This document shows positions 26,029-34,634 of a DNA stretch of 64,000 nt, piece after piece. The stretch is from UBA1952 sp965246905 (GTDB taxonomy: Bacteria; Bacteroidota; Bacteroidia; Chitinophagales; Chitinophagaceae). A model generated the notes under the pieces. That model made no database searches. It worked only from the letters and a program-made list of their open reading frames with translations, and had not been told where the DNA came from. The stretch is from assembly GCA_965246905.1 (NCBI GenBank), contig CBDFFZ010000002.1, forward strand, positions 225,531 to 289,530. The letters are read 5' to 3'. The first letter of the stretch is position 1, and each line of letters starts with the position of its first letter. The position numbers and the translations under genes are program-made.

Positions 26029-27435
26029 ATGGCAATGCAGGCGGAGCAACAATCGCTGCTGGAGCAGTTTGAAAACCTGCTGCAGCAAGGCGCCGAAAGG
26101 GATATCAAGGAATGGCTGGATGAGCAGAACATCTCCGATGTAGCGGAGCTGATGAGCGAGTTTCCGGAGCAGGAGAGCTATATCCTATCGCTGCTGCCCG
26201 TGCATCGCGCAGCCAGCACTTTTAAGATCCTCGACCAGGCAGACCAGGAGCGGGTGATCCGGGAAATGCAGCCTTATAAGATTGCAGAGCTGCTCAATGA
26301 GCTGCCGCCCGATGACCGTACTTCCTTTCTTGAAGAGCTGCCCGGCAATGCGGTAAAAGAGCTTATCCGCCTCCTGAGCCCCGAGGAGCGCAAGGTTACG
26401 CTTACCCTACTTGGCTATAAGGAAGGCAGTGTAGGCCGGATGATGACGCCGGATTACATCTCTGTAAAATCCCACTGGACGGTGCAGCGTGTGCTGGATC
26501 ATATCCGCCATTACGGCAAAGATGTGGAGACTATCGATGTGATCTATGTGATCGATAAAGACGGTCACCTGGTCGATGATGTGCGCATCCGTGAATTTCT
26601 GATCAACAGCCCTGAGGCACAGGTAAGCGATATTATCGACGGCCGCTACATTACGCTCAATGCGAATGACCTGCCCGGCGCCGCCACCGAAATTTTCAGG
26701 ATGAACAACCGGGTAGCCCTGCCGGTGATCGATGATTACAACGTGCTCCTCGGTATCGTAACCATTGATGATATGCTCTGGATTGCCGGTGAGGAGTATA
26801 GTGAAGACATGCAGAAAATGGGCGGTACGGAAGCGCTTGATGAGCCTTACCTCGATACGCCGTTCTTCCAGCTTATGCGGAAGCGGGCCGGCTGGCTCAT
26901 TGTGCTTTTTCTCGGTGAGCTGCTTACAGCTACCGCGCTGGCTTATTTTAATGATGAGATCTCCCGCGCTACGGTACTGGTAATGTTTATGCCGCTTATT
27001 GCCTCGAGTGGCGGCAACAGCGGCTCACAGGCTTCGACGCTTATCATACAGGCAATGGCCGTTGGCGAGGTTACACTGGCGGATTGGTGGCGGGTAATGC
27101 GCCGCGAGATACTGAGCGGACTTACGCTGGGCGGTATCCTGGGCGGTATTGGTTTCTTCCGGATCACCATCTGGCATTCGCTGATGGCACACGGAGTATT
27201 TAAGGATATCTACGGACCGCACTGGTTCTGGATAGCAGTTTCCGTTGCCTGCTCGCTCGTGGGAGTGGTGCTTTGGGGTACGCTCACCGGCTCTATGCTG
27301 CCTTTATTACTGAAGCGTGCTGGCGCCGACCCTGCCGTATCTTCTGCGCCTTTTGTAGCTACACTCGTGGATGTTACGGGTATCCTTATCTACTTCAGCA
27401 TGGCTTACCTTTTCCTGCACGGGTTGCTGCTTTAG
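26029..27435 (+). CDS. mgtE: Magnesium transporter MgtE
   Basis: The 468-residue inner-membrane Mg2+ channel/transporter has the N-terminal superhelical domain (about 1-135, LLNELPPDDRTSFLEELPG), two CBS domains (about 135-260, with VGRMMTPDYISVKSHWTV and LPVIDDYNVLLGIVTIDDML), a connecting helix and five membrane helices. The pore signature is visible in FMPLIASSGGNSGSQASTL. The order and length are normal. It is convergent with the GNAT remnant at 27447. A second ATG at 26035 is an alternative start. Confidence 0.95.
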   Translation: MAMQAEQQSLLEQFENLLQQGAERDIKEWLDEQNISDVAELMSEFPEQESYILSLLPVHRAASTFKILDQADQERVIREMQPYKIAELLNELPPDDRTSFLEELPGNAVKELIRLLSPEERKVTLTLLGYKEGSVGRMMTPDYISVKSHWTVQRVLDHIRHYGKDVETIDVIYVIDKDGHLVDDVRIREFLINSPEAQVSDIIDGRYITLNANDLPGAATEIFRMNNRVALPVIDDYNVLLGIVTIDDMLWIAGEEYSEDMQKMGGTEALDEPYLDTPFFQLMRKRAGWLIVLFLGELLTATALAYFNDEISRATVLVMFMPLIASSGGNSGSQASTLIIQAMAVGEVTLADWWRVMRREILSGLTLGGILGGIGFFRITIWHSLMAHGVFKDIYGPHWFWIAVSVACSLVGVVLWGTLTGSMLPLLLKRAGADPAVSSAPFVATLVDVTGILIYFSMAYLFLHGLLL

Positions 27436-27446
27436 GAAGCAGGTTA

Positions 27447-27938
27447 TTATGCGGCAACCGCCTGTTGCTGAAGCGCTACCGGGCTGCTATATACCTGCTG
27501 CTCCACTGCAAATTGTCTTTCAGGAAGGTAGTGCATCGCCGGAACGCCGTTTTCGCGGATAGACCGCATTGCCGCTGCTTCCCCTATAGCTGCATACTCC
27601 AGCGTTGCTACATTGGGCACCATCATTACGGTGCTGTAATCGATGCCCGGGTTTAAAAAATCGCCGCTCCCCCCTACGCCTTCCACCCGGATATAGCCAA
27701 GATCAAGGTACATGCCGTCATTGTGATGGTTAGCGAGCGCAAAAAGCGAGGTAGCCCCAAATTTAAAAGCCAGCGCAGTAGCCGTACGCATCATGGCAAG
27801 CTCAAAGCCTTTATTGCGCAGGCTCTTCGCCGTCCAAAGGCCACAGATTTCTGCGGTAATTTTTTGTCTGATTGGTACTGTTTTCGAGGCTGAAAGTAAA
27901 CCAACGTAAGGCGTAAGGTCCTCGATGGGCTTTTTACT
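27447..27938 (-). pseudogene. N-terminally truncated GNAT-like acyltransferase
   Basis: The open frame extends from a stop at 27939-27941 to 27447, about 163 codons, but no ATG occurs before MMRT at 27794. The upstream residues EDLTPYVGLLSASKTVPIR and EICGLWTAKSLRNKGFELAM look like genuine acyltransferase sequence (second half of a GNAT fold with GFELAMMRTATALAFKFGAT and YLDLGYIRVEG). The first half is missing, and a copy of the dispersed palindromic repeat lies exactly at the break (27950-27995). It is best read as a remnant; expression from 27794 as a 115-residue protein is possible but would lack the fold. Confidence 0.5.
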
Positions 27939-27949
27939 TTATCGTATGC

Positions 27950-27995
27950 CTGGGGTATTGCCTTTTCAGCATACCCCCGGAATAACCGTCCATTT
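27950..27995 (+). repeat. Palindromic repeat, Fic-flank family, third copy
   Basis: GGGGTATTGCCTTTTCAGCA followed by TACCCCCGGAATAACCGTCC matches the GGGGTGTTG...TTTTTCAGCACACCCCGAACAC block of the repeats at 29677 and 31190. Confidence 0.6.
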
Positions 27996-28012
27996 AAACC
28001 AGCCGGGAGCGG

Positions 28013-28537
28013 CTAACGAACATATAGCATAATAGACCCGAAATGCCGCGTTGTACCATCCGGCACCACACCCCGGATGTCGTCGAAGAAGACTCTGTCA
28101 CCGGATTTCAACGTACTTAAACGGCTGATCTGATGGGGCGTCAGCCGGTTGCCTGTAACGCTGTTGCCTGGTTTCGGATTGATCTTATCGCTTATCCGGA
28201 CGATCTCCTGGCCGGTAACCGGGTCGTAAACCATTACGGTATCCTGCGTATGCATGTTGGGGGCAATGACCGCCAGCTCTTCATAGATCCCATCGTGCAC
28301 GGCCGATACCGAGAAGGATGTTATGCGGAAGGAAGCGCTGAGCTCCGGCTGCGCGGGCACCGTGATCGCCAGCTCAGGCTTTGCCACCAGCTCATCTACA
28401 CTGGCCGATTTTCCTGCTATGTTTCCATAGCGCACAACAGCAACCTGGTAGGGGGTACGCAGGCTCGCAGCCGTTTGCGCAAAGGATGATTGCAGGCAGC
28501 TGAATGTGATTGTCAGGCATAAGAGCAGGGCGCGCAT
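28013..28537 (-). CDS. Exported protein with GldM C-terminal-like domain
   Basis: The 174-residue protein has a signal peptide (MRALLLCLTITFSCLQSSFA then QTAAS). The remainder resembles the last domain of the gliding/T9SS protein GldM: ASFRITSFSVSAVHDGIYEE, a middle strand-rich part, then LKSGDRVFFDDIRGVVPDGT and HFGSIMLYVR. It lacks the N-terminal membrane anchor and the coiled parts of true GldM, so it is not the secretion motor protein. It is probably a periplasmic protein of unknown partner. It stands alone, divergent from the T9SS cargo at 28744. Confidence 0.65.
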   Translation of the reverse strand: MRALLLCLTITFSCLQSSFAQTAASLRTPYQVAVVRYGNIAGKSASVDELVAKPELAITVPAQPELSASFRITSFSVSAVHDGIYEELAVIAPNMHTQDTVMVYDPVTGQEIVRISDKINPKPGNSVTGNRLTPHQISRLSTLKSGDRVFFDDIRGVVPDGTTRHFGSIMLYVR

Positions 28538-28743
28538 AAGCAGGTTGGCATTTAAGATAGGAATATACGTTGTATTTCGTTTGTTCGGATAAATACTGCG
28601 TTACGTAATGAAGTTTGGGAATAACATAGAAAAATCCCCTTTTTACAGGATAGGGTAAGGATTAACCGCTATCTACTTTTAGGGTATTATAATGCTTCAG
28701 ATATCGAAAAGCAAAACAATTATCCATTTTTAAATCGGAATCC
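28538..28743. other. Divergent intergenic region
   Basis: About 200 nt between two divergent exported-protein genes. A TACTTTTA element (28674-28681) could be a -7 box for 28744. Nothing else is recognised. Confidence 0.3.
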
Positions 28744-29574
28744 ATGAAAAAAATCAGACTCTTACTTGCATTGGTCCTTTTGGCGCCATGCATGAGCCAT
28801 GCGCAAAACCTGATCCAGAACCCTGGAGCAGAACTATTTGATGCGTCCACATTGGCGATCAGTAACTGGACGACTATCTCCGGCACCTGGACCGCCCATG
28901 ACGCATCGGGCTATGTAGATTCCGTGAAAGCGGGTACCTATATGTTTGTCGAAAGCGGCGCCGATCCGGTTGGTGCATTGCAACAGGATGTTGATGTTAC
29001 CAGCATGGCAACGGCTATTGATGCAGGGCACCAGAAACTGTTATACACCGGCTGGGAGCAATCGTTTAACCAGGGGCCGCCAACCGATCAGGGCATCACT
29101 ATAATGCAATGCCTCAACGCCGCTAAATCGCAGGTCCTTTACAGTTGGAAAAGCGATTCCATGACCTCGACGACTGTGTGGACGCAGTTCCGTAAAAACT
29201 TTGTTGTTCCTGTGGGCACGCGGTATATACGCATTCAACTGATCTCCTATCGCAACGCGGGTAGCGACAACGATGGTTATTTTGATGCGCTGAGCCTTAC
29301 ACAAAGCACCTCCACAGAAGGCGTGGAAACAATCGTGCCCGATCTTTGTACCCTGTCCCCAAATCCGGCACGGCAAATGTTACATATCCAGCTGAAAAAA
29401 GCCGGTGCGTACACCATCCGCATCTATGCAGCTAATGGCGCCGTTGTGCGCAATCAGTCCTTGTCGCAATCCGGCGATATTGCCATCGAAGACCTGCCGG
29501 CGGGCAGTTATTTTATGGCACTTACCGATGCGGCCAGCCATACCACCCAGTACCTGCGCTTTGTAAAACAATAG
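28744..29574 (+). CDS. Secreted protein with T9SS type A sorting domain
   Basis: The 276-residue protein begins with a signal peptide (MKKIRLLLALVLLAPCMSHA then QNLIQNPGAEL). Residues 20-190 resemble a jelly-roll, carbohydrate-binding-like beta sandwich (NPGAELFDASTLAISNWTTI ... YIRIQLISYRNAGSDNDGYF). The last ~75 residues are a type A C-terminal sorting signal: LSPNPARQMLHIQL, YTIRIYAANGAVV, IEDLPAGSYFMALTD, then FVKQ. It is therefore probably a cell-surface or secreted protein exported by the type IX system. No catalytic motif was seen. Confidence 0.8.
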   Translation: MKKIRLLLALVLLAPCMSHAQNLIQNPGAELFDASTLAISNWTTISGTWTAHDASGYVDSVKAGTYMFVESGADPVGALQQDVDVTSMATAIDAGHQKLLYTGWEQSFNQGPPTDQGITIMQCLNAAKSQVLYSWKSDSMTSTTVWTQFRKNFVVPVGTRYIRIQLISYRNAGSDNDGYFDALSLTQSTSTEGVETIVPDLCTLSPNPARQMLHIQLKKAGAYTIRIYAANGAVVRNQSLSQSGDIAIEDLPAGSYFMALTDAASHTTQYLRFVKQ

Positions 29575-29676
29575 GTTTAAAAGAGCCTGTAAAAACGGCT
29601 ATCCGGCTTGCCGGTTTCCGGACCGGATTTGCGCATATCAATGGATCAACCTACCGGGATGTTTCACCGTTGTTTG

Positions 29677-29830
29677 GGGTGTTGTTTTTTCAGCACACCC
29701 CGAACACGAGGTGAACCGCCAGCCGAAATAGCGGTTGATGTATTACGGTGTTATGAATAGACTGCAATTGCGGCTGGCAACTTATCCCGCGTGTTCGAGG
29801 TGTCCTAACGGAACACGCTGTACAATCGGG
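29677..29830 (+). repeat. Palindrome-rich direct repeat, left of Fic
   Basis: It contains GGGGTGTTGTTTTTTCAGCA then CACCCCGAACACG, a shared block ATGAATAGACTGCAATTGCG then GCTGGCAACTTATCCCGCG, and GTGTTCGAGGTGTCCTAACG then GAACACG. The same blocks in the same order occur at 31190-31340 on the other side of the Fic gene. Internal hairpins (GGGGTGT/ACACCCC, CGTGTTC/GGAACACG) are evident. Confidence 0.75.
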
Positions 29831-29859
29831 CAATTGAGCCTCTTCCTTTGCCACTTCTA

Positions 29860-29940
29860 TAGTTTACTTAAGTAAACTACAATTTCCGTTAGTTTACTTT
29901 CAGGGCTAAAAGTAAACTAATGGTTTCCTTAGTTTACTTT
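29860..29940 (+). promoter_or_regulatory. Operator-like TTAGTTTACTTT array before Fic gene
   Basis: Five half-sites of AGTTTACTT occur in 81 nt. A perfect 20-bp palindrome TAGTTTACTTAAGTAAACTA lies at 29860-29879. TTAGTTTACTTT at 29889-29900 is the exact complement of AAAGTAAACTAA at 29909-29920. A final direct copy lies at 29929-29940. The array overlaps the ATG at 29920, and TACTTTCG (29935-29942) could be a -7 box. This strongly suggests a repressed or autoregulated promoter; the binding protein is inferred. Confidence 0.75.
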
Positions 29941-29958
29941 CGTTCCAAATTAATAAGC

Positions 29959-31101
29959 GTGGCAATACAGCTGGAAAAGTATTCATCAGGGCATTGGCAA
30001 CCAGGTAGCGGGTATAAATATTTTATGCCTTCTAAAATAAATGACCAATGGCAGTGGGGTGATCCACAGCTTAATACATTATTGGAAAAGGCGTCAATCC
30101 GCCTTGGTGAGCTTAATGCCTATGCGCACCTTGTGCCAAATATCGACTTGTTTATTGAGCTGCACGTTACCAAAGAAGCAGTAGTATCAAGCAGGATAGA
30201 AGGAACACAGACAAATATTAAAGAAGCCATCCTGCCGGAGGAAGAAATTTTGCCGGAACGCCGCAACGACTGGAAAGAGGTGAATAACTATACCCAGGCA
30301 TTAAATGGCGCAATCAGTAACCTTCAAAAACTGCCCTTATCCTCCCGACTACTGCGGCAGGCGCACCACAACTTAATGGACGGGGTACGCGGAGCGCATA
30401 AGCTGCCCGGTGAATATAGAAGCAGCCAGAACTGGATTGGAGGCACCAGCCCGGCTGATGCGGTATTTGTACCGCCGGCACACCTGCATCTCAATGAGCT
30501 GATGGGCGATCTGGAAAACTTTTTGCATAATGATAAGATCAATGTCCCGGCATTGATCCGGATTGGTATTGCCCATTACCAGTTTGAAACGATCCATCCT
30601 TTCCTCGATGGCAACGGAAGGATCGGGCGGCTGCTGATCACCCTCTTTCTGGTGGATAAGGAGATTATGACGCAGCCGCTGCTTTATCTGTCTGCATGGT
30701 TTGAGCAAAACAAATCGCTTTACTACGATAACCTTACCCGCGTGCGCACTAAGAATGATATGGCACACTGGCTCCGTTACTTCCTGACAGGTGTAGAGCA
30801 AACTGCCGCCCAGGCAGTTGCCACATTATCCGAAGTGGTATTGCTGAAACGAAAGCTGGAAGGAGACATACAGGCAGGCTGGGGCCGGCGCACCCAAACA
30901 GCGCTCTTATTACTTAACCGGCTATTTCTGCACCCGGTAATAAATATAAAGGACGTGCAAACGATCTGCACCCTGAGCAAGAAAGCCGCCGGCGAGCTGA
31001 TTGACTCTTTTGAAAAAACCGGAATTGTAGAAGAGGCTACCGGGCAAAGCCGCAACCGGTTGTTTATTTTTTCACAGTACACAGCGCTGTTTCATAGCTG
31101 A
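29959..31101 (+). CDS. Fic family protein with C-terminal winged-helix domain
   Basis: From GTG 29959 the product is 380 residues, VAIQLEKYSSGHWQPGSGYK, matching the usual opening of this Fic class. The inhibitory-type motif appears in SSRIEGTQTNI. The Fic core has the catalytic HPFLDGNGRIGR, as in AMP transferases. The C-terminal ~80 residues (INIKDVQTICTLSKKAAGEL then IDSFEKTGIVEE) read as a winged helix. Fic enzymes modify proteins with AMP or related groups. ATG 29920 is an alternative start but lies inside the operator array. The winged helix may bind that array. Confidence 0.9.
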   Translation: MAIQLEKYSSGHWQPGSGYKYFMPSKINDQWQWGDPQLNTLLEKASIRLGELNAYAHLVPNIDLFIELHVTKEAVVSSRIEGTQTNIKEAILPEEEILPERRNDWKEVNNYTQALNGAISNLQKLPLSSRLLRQAHHNLMDGVRGAHKLPGEYRSSQNWIGGTSPADAVFVPPAHLHLNELMGDLENFLHNDKINVPALIRIGIAHYQFETIHPFLDGNGRIGRLLITLFLVDKEIMTQPLLYLSAWFEQNKSLYYDNLTRVRTKNDMAHWLRYFLTGVEQTAAQAVATLSEVVLLKRKLEGDIQAGWGRRTQTALLLLNRLFLHPVINIKDVQTICTLSKKAAGELIDSFEKTGIVEEATGQSRNRLFIFSQYTALFHS

Positions 31102-31189
31102 GGTACCAGTATAATCACTGTGTATTTAGAAAGTTAGTTGTTGAGGTGTCCTATCGGAACACCTCAACAACTGGTTTTGTCCTATCAGG

Positions 31190-31395
31190 TGTTCGGGGTG
31201 TTGCTTTTTCAGCACACCCCGAACACGGGATGGACCGCCATTTGTAATGGCTATTGAATTATTCAGATGTTATAAATAGACTGCCATTGCGGCTGGCAAC
31301 TTATCCCGCGTTCGAGGTGTCCTAACGGAACACGTCGAACAACTGGGTTCGGGGTGTTGCTTTTTCGGTACACTACGAACAGCCCAGCAGGTGCA
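31190..31395 (+). repeat. Palindrome-rich direct repeat, right of Fic
   Basis: It carries the same ordered blocks as 29677-29830 (GGGGTGTTGCTTTTTCAGCA; ATAGACTGCCATTGCGGCTG; GCAACTTATCCCGCG; GAGGTGTCCTAACGGAACAC) plus an additional partial copy near 31352-31385. A related AGGTGTCCTATCGGAACACC hairpin lies just upstream at about 31144. Confidence 0.75.
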
Positions 31396-31604
31396 CTTGT
31401 TATATTAAGTCTTTAATGGGTTGGGTGCGCTGCAGTTTGGGGCAATATATGTTGGGTATGGGCCCATCTAGCTTTGCATTTATCTAATTTGGTCCGAGCC
31501 AGCCGAAGAAATTTCCTCAAAATTTGATTATACTTTCTAAATTATTTTGCTAGACGTTTGGCCATAAGTTTTCAAAGCTATAGTTTGCAGTCAAAATTTA
31601 GATT
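31396..31604. other. AT-rich intergenic region before the modification island
   Basis: No gene or repeat recognised. Composition shifts here from GC-balanced to AT-rich and stays AT-rich to about 35060. Confidence 0.4.
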
Positions 31605-32699
31605 ATGGTTACCGGTGAAGGGCGCAAACCTATACTAAAATCGATAGACGAACTTGTCTTTGATCCAAAGAATCCACGCCTTCCAACTAGCAGAGCTAGT
31701 GCGGATGAGGCTGACATATTTCGTTACATGTTGGATAAAGGCAACATTATTGAGTTAATGCTTTCCTTATCTACACAAGGTTATTTTGATGGAGAGCCCT
31801 TGCTTGTTGTAGAATCAGAATCTGGACGGTATGATGTAGTAGAAGGTAATAGAAGATTAGCAGCATTAAAGCTATTGAGGAACCCGAGCTTAGCACCTAT
31901 TAAGCAAGGTACTGTTCAAGAGGTTTGTGACCAAGCCCAGGTAATACCGGAAAATGTGCCTGTTATTATTTATGATCATCGTAGCGAAATACTTAGATAC
32001 CTTGGCTACCGGCATATAACTGGAATAAAAGATTGGGATAGTCTTGCGAAGGCAAAATACCTTTCCGAATTAGTAGATACCCTACCTGCTGAGATGGAAT
32101 ATAAAGACAAAACAAAGGAATTAGCAAAAATCATTGGTAGCCGCTCCGATTACGTTGATAAACTTCTAAGTGGATATGAGGCGTATAAAATTATTGAACA
32201 CAATAAATTTTATGGAATCCAGAATCTAAACGAAGAAGATTTTAGCTTTTCATTGCTAACAACGGCTACATCATATCAGAACATTGCAGAGTTCTTAACT
32301 GTCAAAGACGAATCAGGTAGTATTACCCCTGAAGTCATCAATGAACCTCATTTAAAAGATTTAACTGAATGGATTTTTAAAGAAAGTGAGGGACAGACTC
32401 GTTTACGTGAATCGAGAAATTTAAAATATCTAAATGCAATTGTAAGTAATCCAAGGGCGCTAAAGGAATTTAAAGCGGGCACTGCGATAGAAGTAGCCTG
32501 GCAGCATACAGAGGGGCCGACTGAATTTTTTTCAAAAATGCTCGAGGACGCACTGAAAAGTTTAGGTGAGGCCAACAAGCAGATGCATCTTATAGAGGTT
32601 GAAACTCGCCATCTTGAAAGTTTGGATGAAATAAGTAAGCTTGCTAGAGATATGAAAAGGTTAGTAAGCGCAAAACTTTCAGACTTAGAGGAGGACTAA
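31605..32699 (+). CDS. ParB N-terminal-like domain protein
   Basis: The 364-residue product has a ParB/sulfiredoxin-like domain in its first ~120 residues: SIDELVFDPKNPRLP, LSLSTQGYFDGEPLLVVE, and YDVVEGNRRLAALKLLR, the GxxR-type box. The remainder is helical with no recognisable helix-turn-helix. It lies 10 nt before a nuclease-like gene and a C5-cytosine methyltransferase, so it belongs to a modification/defence set rather than chromosome partitioning. ParB-fold proteins can be CTPases or nucleases; which applies here is unknown. Codon use is AT-rich compared with the core genes. Confidence 0.8.
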   Translation: MVTGEGRKPILKSIDELVFDPKNPRLPTSRASADEADIFRYMLDKGNIIELMLSLSTQGYFDGEPLLVVESESGRYDVVEGNRRLAALKLLRNPSLAPIKQGTVQEVCDQAQVIPENVPVIIYDHRSEILRYLGYRHITGIKDWDSLAKAKYLSELVDTLPAEMEYKDKTKELAKIIGSRSDYVDKLLSGYEAYKIIEHNKFYGIQNLNEEDFSFSLLTTATSYQNIAEFLTVKDESGSITPEVINEPHLKDLTEWIFKESEGQTRLRESRNLKYLNAIVSNPRALKEFKAGTAIEVAWQHTEGPTEFFSKMLEDALKSLGEANKQMHLIEVETRHLESLDEISKLARDMKRLVSAKLSDLEED

Positions 32700-32709
32700 A
32701 GCTATCAAG

Positions 32710-33657
32710 ATGTATTTAAAAACCCCAAAAATTCCAGTCTATGATACTAATCTATGGGCTGATTACTTTGAGTTAGTATGTTTAGTAAATCTAGACGGAA
32801 TCGTAGTCCCGTCGGATATTGCCGATCGAAAGCAGCCTAACGAAGATAATATTGATGAGGAGAATGGCGAAGAAATGAGAACAATTGATAAGGGAAGCAA
32901 AGAAGAACTTTTTGCTAATGAGGTACTCGATATCATTAAGCGCCGCGAAACAATATATCAAGCCGCCTATCCTTTCGAACGAACTATTGATGGGTTTGCA
33001 ATTAAAGATAAAAGCAGCCCTCAATGCAAGCTCTATATCTATTTACTTATGTGTTCAACCCTTCGTCATTTTAATGGGTCTCAAAAGTCTGACTTAACCA
33101 GTGATTTTGAATTCTGGGGAACACAAACGTTAAGAAATATTCTTTCAGACAATTTCATTGTAAAACCATTTGGAAAGAATTCTAGGCATAGTAGCTCATA
33201 TACTGGGCATATTTTCCAAAAAATAGCTCAATTAAGCTCTGATATTTCAGAGACATTAGTGGCAAAGGCTTCTGATTACCCGCAAACTTCGTCTGGCGAT
33301 GATGGTTTAGACATTGTGGCTTTTTTAAAGTTGCCAGACTCTTTAGGTAGCAACCTAGTATTCTTTGCAAACTGTAAATGTGATGATGAATGGCAAAATT
33401 TAATAGGTTCTACTTCTTCCGAAACGTGGCGCCATAGAATCAACATGCGCAATCCACACACGAATGTTGTTATAATCCCTTATTGCAACCGGACATCTAG
33501 TGGAGGTTGGCAAAGAGCACATAAAGTTTCTGGGTACTTTTTAGTGGACCGGCTAAGACTGATACACTATCTAAGTTCAAATGCTACCTTATTAGCCGAT
33601 TTACGTTCAAACGAACATGTAAATTGGCTTCTATCACAAACCGAAGATTTAGTATGA
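32710..33657 (+). CDS. Restriction-endonuclease-like protein
   Basis: The 315-residue product is not a family I can name. Residues 190-230 (SGDDGLDIVAFLKLPDSLGS then NLVFFANCKC) fit a PD-(D/E)XK-type core: Asp in GLDIVAF, a beta turn, then xCK in place of ExK, as in nucleases with a QxK or NxK variant. The C-terminal region (HKVSGYFLVDRLRLIHYLS) is helical. The gene starts 10 nt after the ParB-like gene and its stop overlaps the methyltransferase start (ATGA), which makes it the natural candidate for the restriction subunit. Cleavage activity and specificity are inference. Confidence 0.55.
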   Translation: MYLKTPKIPVYDTNLWADYFELVCLVNLDGIVVPSDIADRKQPNEDNIDEENGEEMRTIDKGSKEELFANEVLDIIKRRETIYQAAYPFERTIDGFAIKDKSSPQCKLYIYLLMCSTLRHFNGSQKSDLTSDFEFWGTQTLRNILSDNFIVKPFGKNSRHSSSYTGHIFQKIAQLSSDISETLVAKASDYPQTSSGDDGLDIVAFLKLPDSLGSNLVFFANCKCDDEWQNLIGSTSSETWRHRINMRNPHTNVVIIPYCNRTSSGGWQRAHKVSGYFLVDRLRLIHYLSSNATLLADLRSNEHVNWLLSQTEDLV

Positions 33658-34634
33658 AAAAGCTAACTGCCGTTTCACTCTTTTCAGGCTGTGGCGGGTT
33701 TGACCTCGGTATTAAAAGGCATGGTGTCAAAATACTTTGGGCTAATGATATTGACGCTCATGCTGCAACTGCCTATAAAAGCATTCATTCAAAAACCGAA
33801 TTCTTTAACCAAGATATTAAGTCCATAAATGAATTGCCAACAGCAGATATTCTTATAGGCTGCTATCCTTGCACTGGGTTTAGCTTGGGAGCTCGCCGTC
33901 GTTGGAAAGAAAATCCTACGCGTAATCTTCATGAAAACGATAAAAATTTTCTTTTCCAAGAGTTCCTTAGAGCATGCGATCTTGTAAAACCCAAACTCAT
34001 TTTTATAGAAAATGTGCGCGGTATGCTTTCTGCTGACAAAGGATATTTCTTAGAGCAACAGCTTAATGGATTTAAGTCAAAAGGGTTCGAAAATGTCCAA
34101 GTGCAATTATTGAATGCAGCTGACTATGGTGTACCACAGACAAGACATCGTGCGTTTTTTGTAGGTTTCCATAAGAGCTTAGGCGATGTACCCTATACAT
34201 TTCCAGCACGAGAGTTTGGTAAAGGCGCTGGTAATAATTGGAAATCTCTAATGAGCGCAATCGGCGATATGCATGAATGGCCAGAAGGTGAGTTTTATGA
34301 CGGCGTTTTCCATGGTCATTTTCTTACGCGAAATAGAAAAAGAATGTGGCATGAGCCAAGCTATACTATCGTTGCCGATTCCCATCACGTTCCGCTCCAT
34401 CCTTTAGGCGAGGCTATGTCTTTTGTATCAAAAGATAAGTGGCGGCTGAACGGGAAATTAAATAGGAGACTGTCATGGCGCGAGTGCGCACGAATACAAG
34501 GGTTGCCTGACACTATTGATATTCACGGAACACTGTCAGATAAATACCGTGTAATTGGAAATTCGGTGCCACCTGATTTAGCTGAATTTGTAAGTAAAGA
34601 TGCAATAATAGCGTTAAAGAAATTGATGGCCTAA
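33654..34634 (+). CDS. dcm: DNA (cytosine-5-)-methyltransferase
   Basis: The 326-residue enzyme has the C5-methyltransferase motifs in order: SLFSGCGGFDLGI (I), the catalytic Pro-Cys in GCYPCTGFS (IV; Thr replaces the usual Gln after Cys), FIENVRGML (VI), YGVPQTRHRAFFVG (VIII), RLSWRECARIQGLPD (IX) and VIGNSVPP (X). The target-recognition region near 220-260 is short. ATG 33654 overlaps the previous stop and is preferred to the frame from 33624. It is convergent with vsr with no gap, so modification and mismatch repair are physically linked. Confidence 0.94.
   Translation: MKKLTAVSLFSGCGGFDLGIKRHGVKILWANDIDAHAATAYKSIHSKTEFFNQDIKSINELPTADILIGCYPCTGFSLGARRRWKENPTRNLHENDKNFLFQEFLRACDLVKPKLIFIENVRGMLSADKGYFLEQQLNGFKSKGFENVQVQLLNAADYGVPQTRHRAFFVGFHKSLGDVPYTFPAREFGKGAGNNWKSLMSAIGDMHEWPEGEFYDGVFHGHFLTRNRKRMWHEPSYTIVADSHHVPLHPLGEAMSFVSKDKWRLNGKLNRRLSWRECARIQGLPDTIDIHGTLSDKYRVIGNSVPPDLAEFVSKDAIIALKKLMA

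Noticed and set aside
33624..33653. Ten-residue N-terminal extension of the methyltransferase
   Set aside because: It overlaps the end of the upstream gene by more than needed; ATG 33654 gives the usual ATGA coupling and family start.
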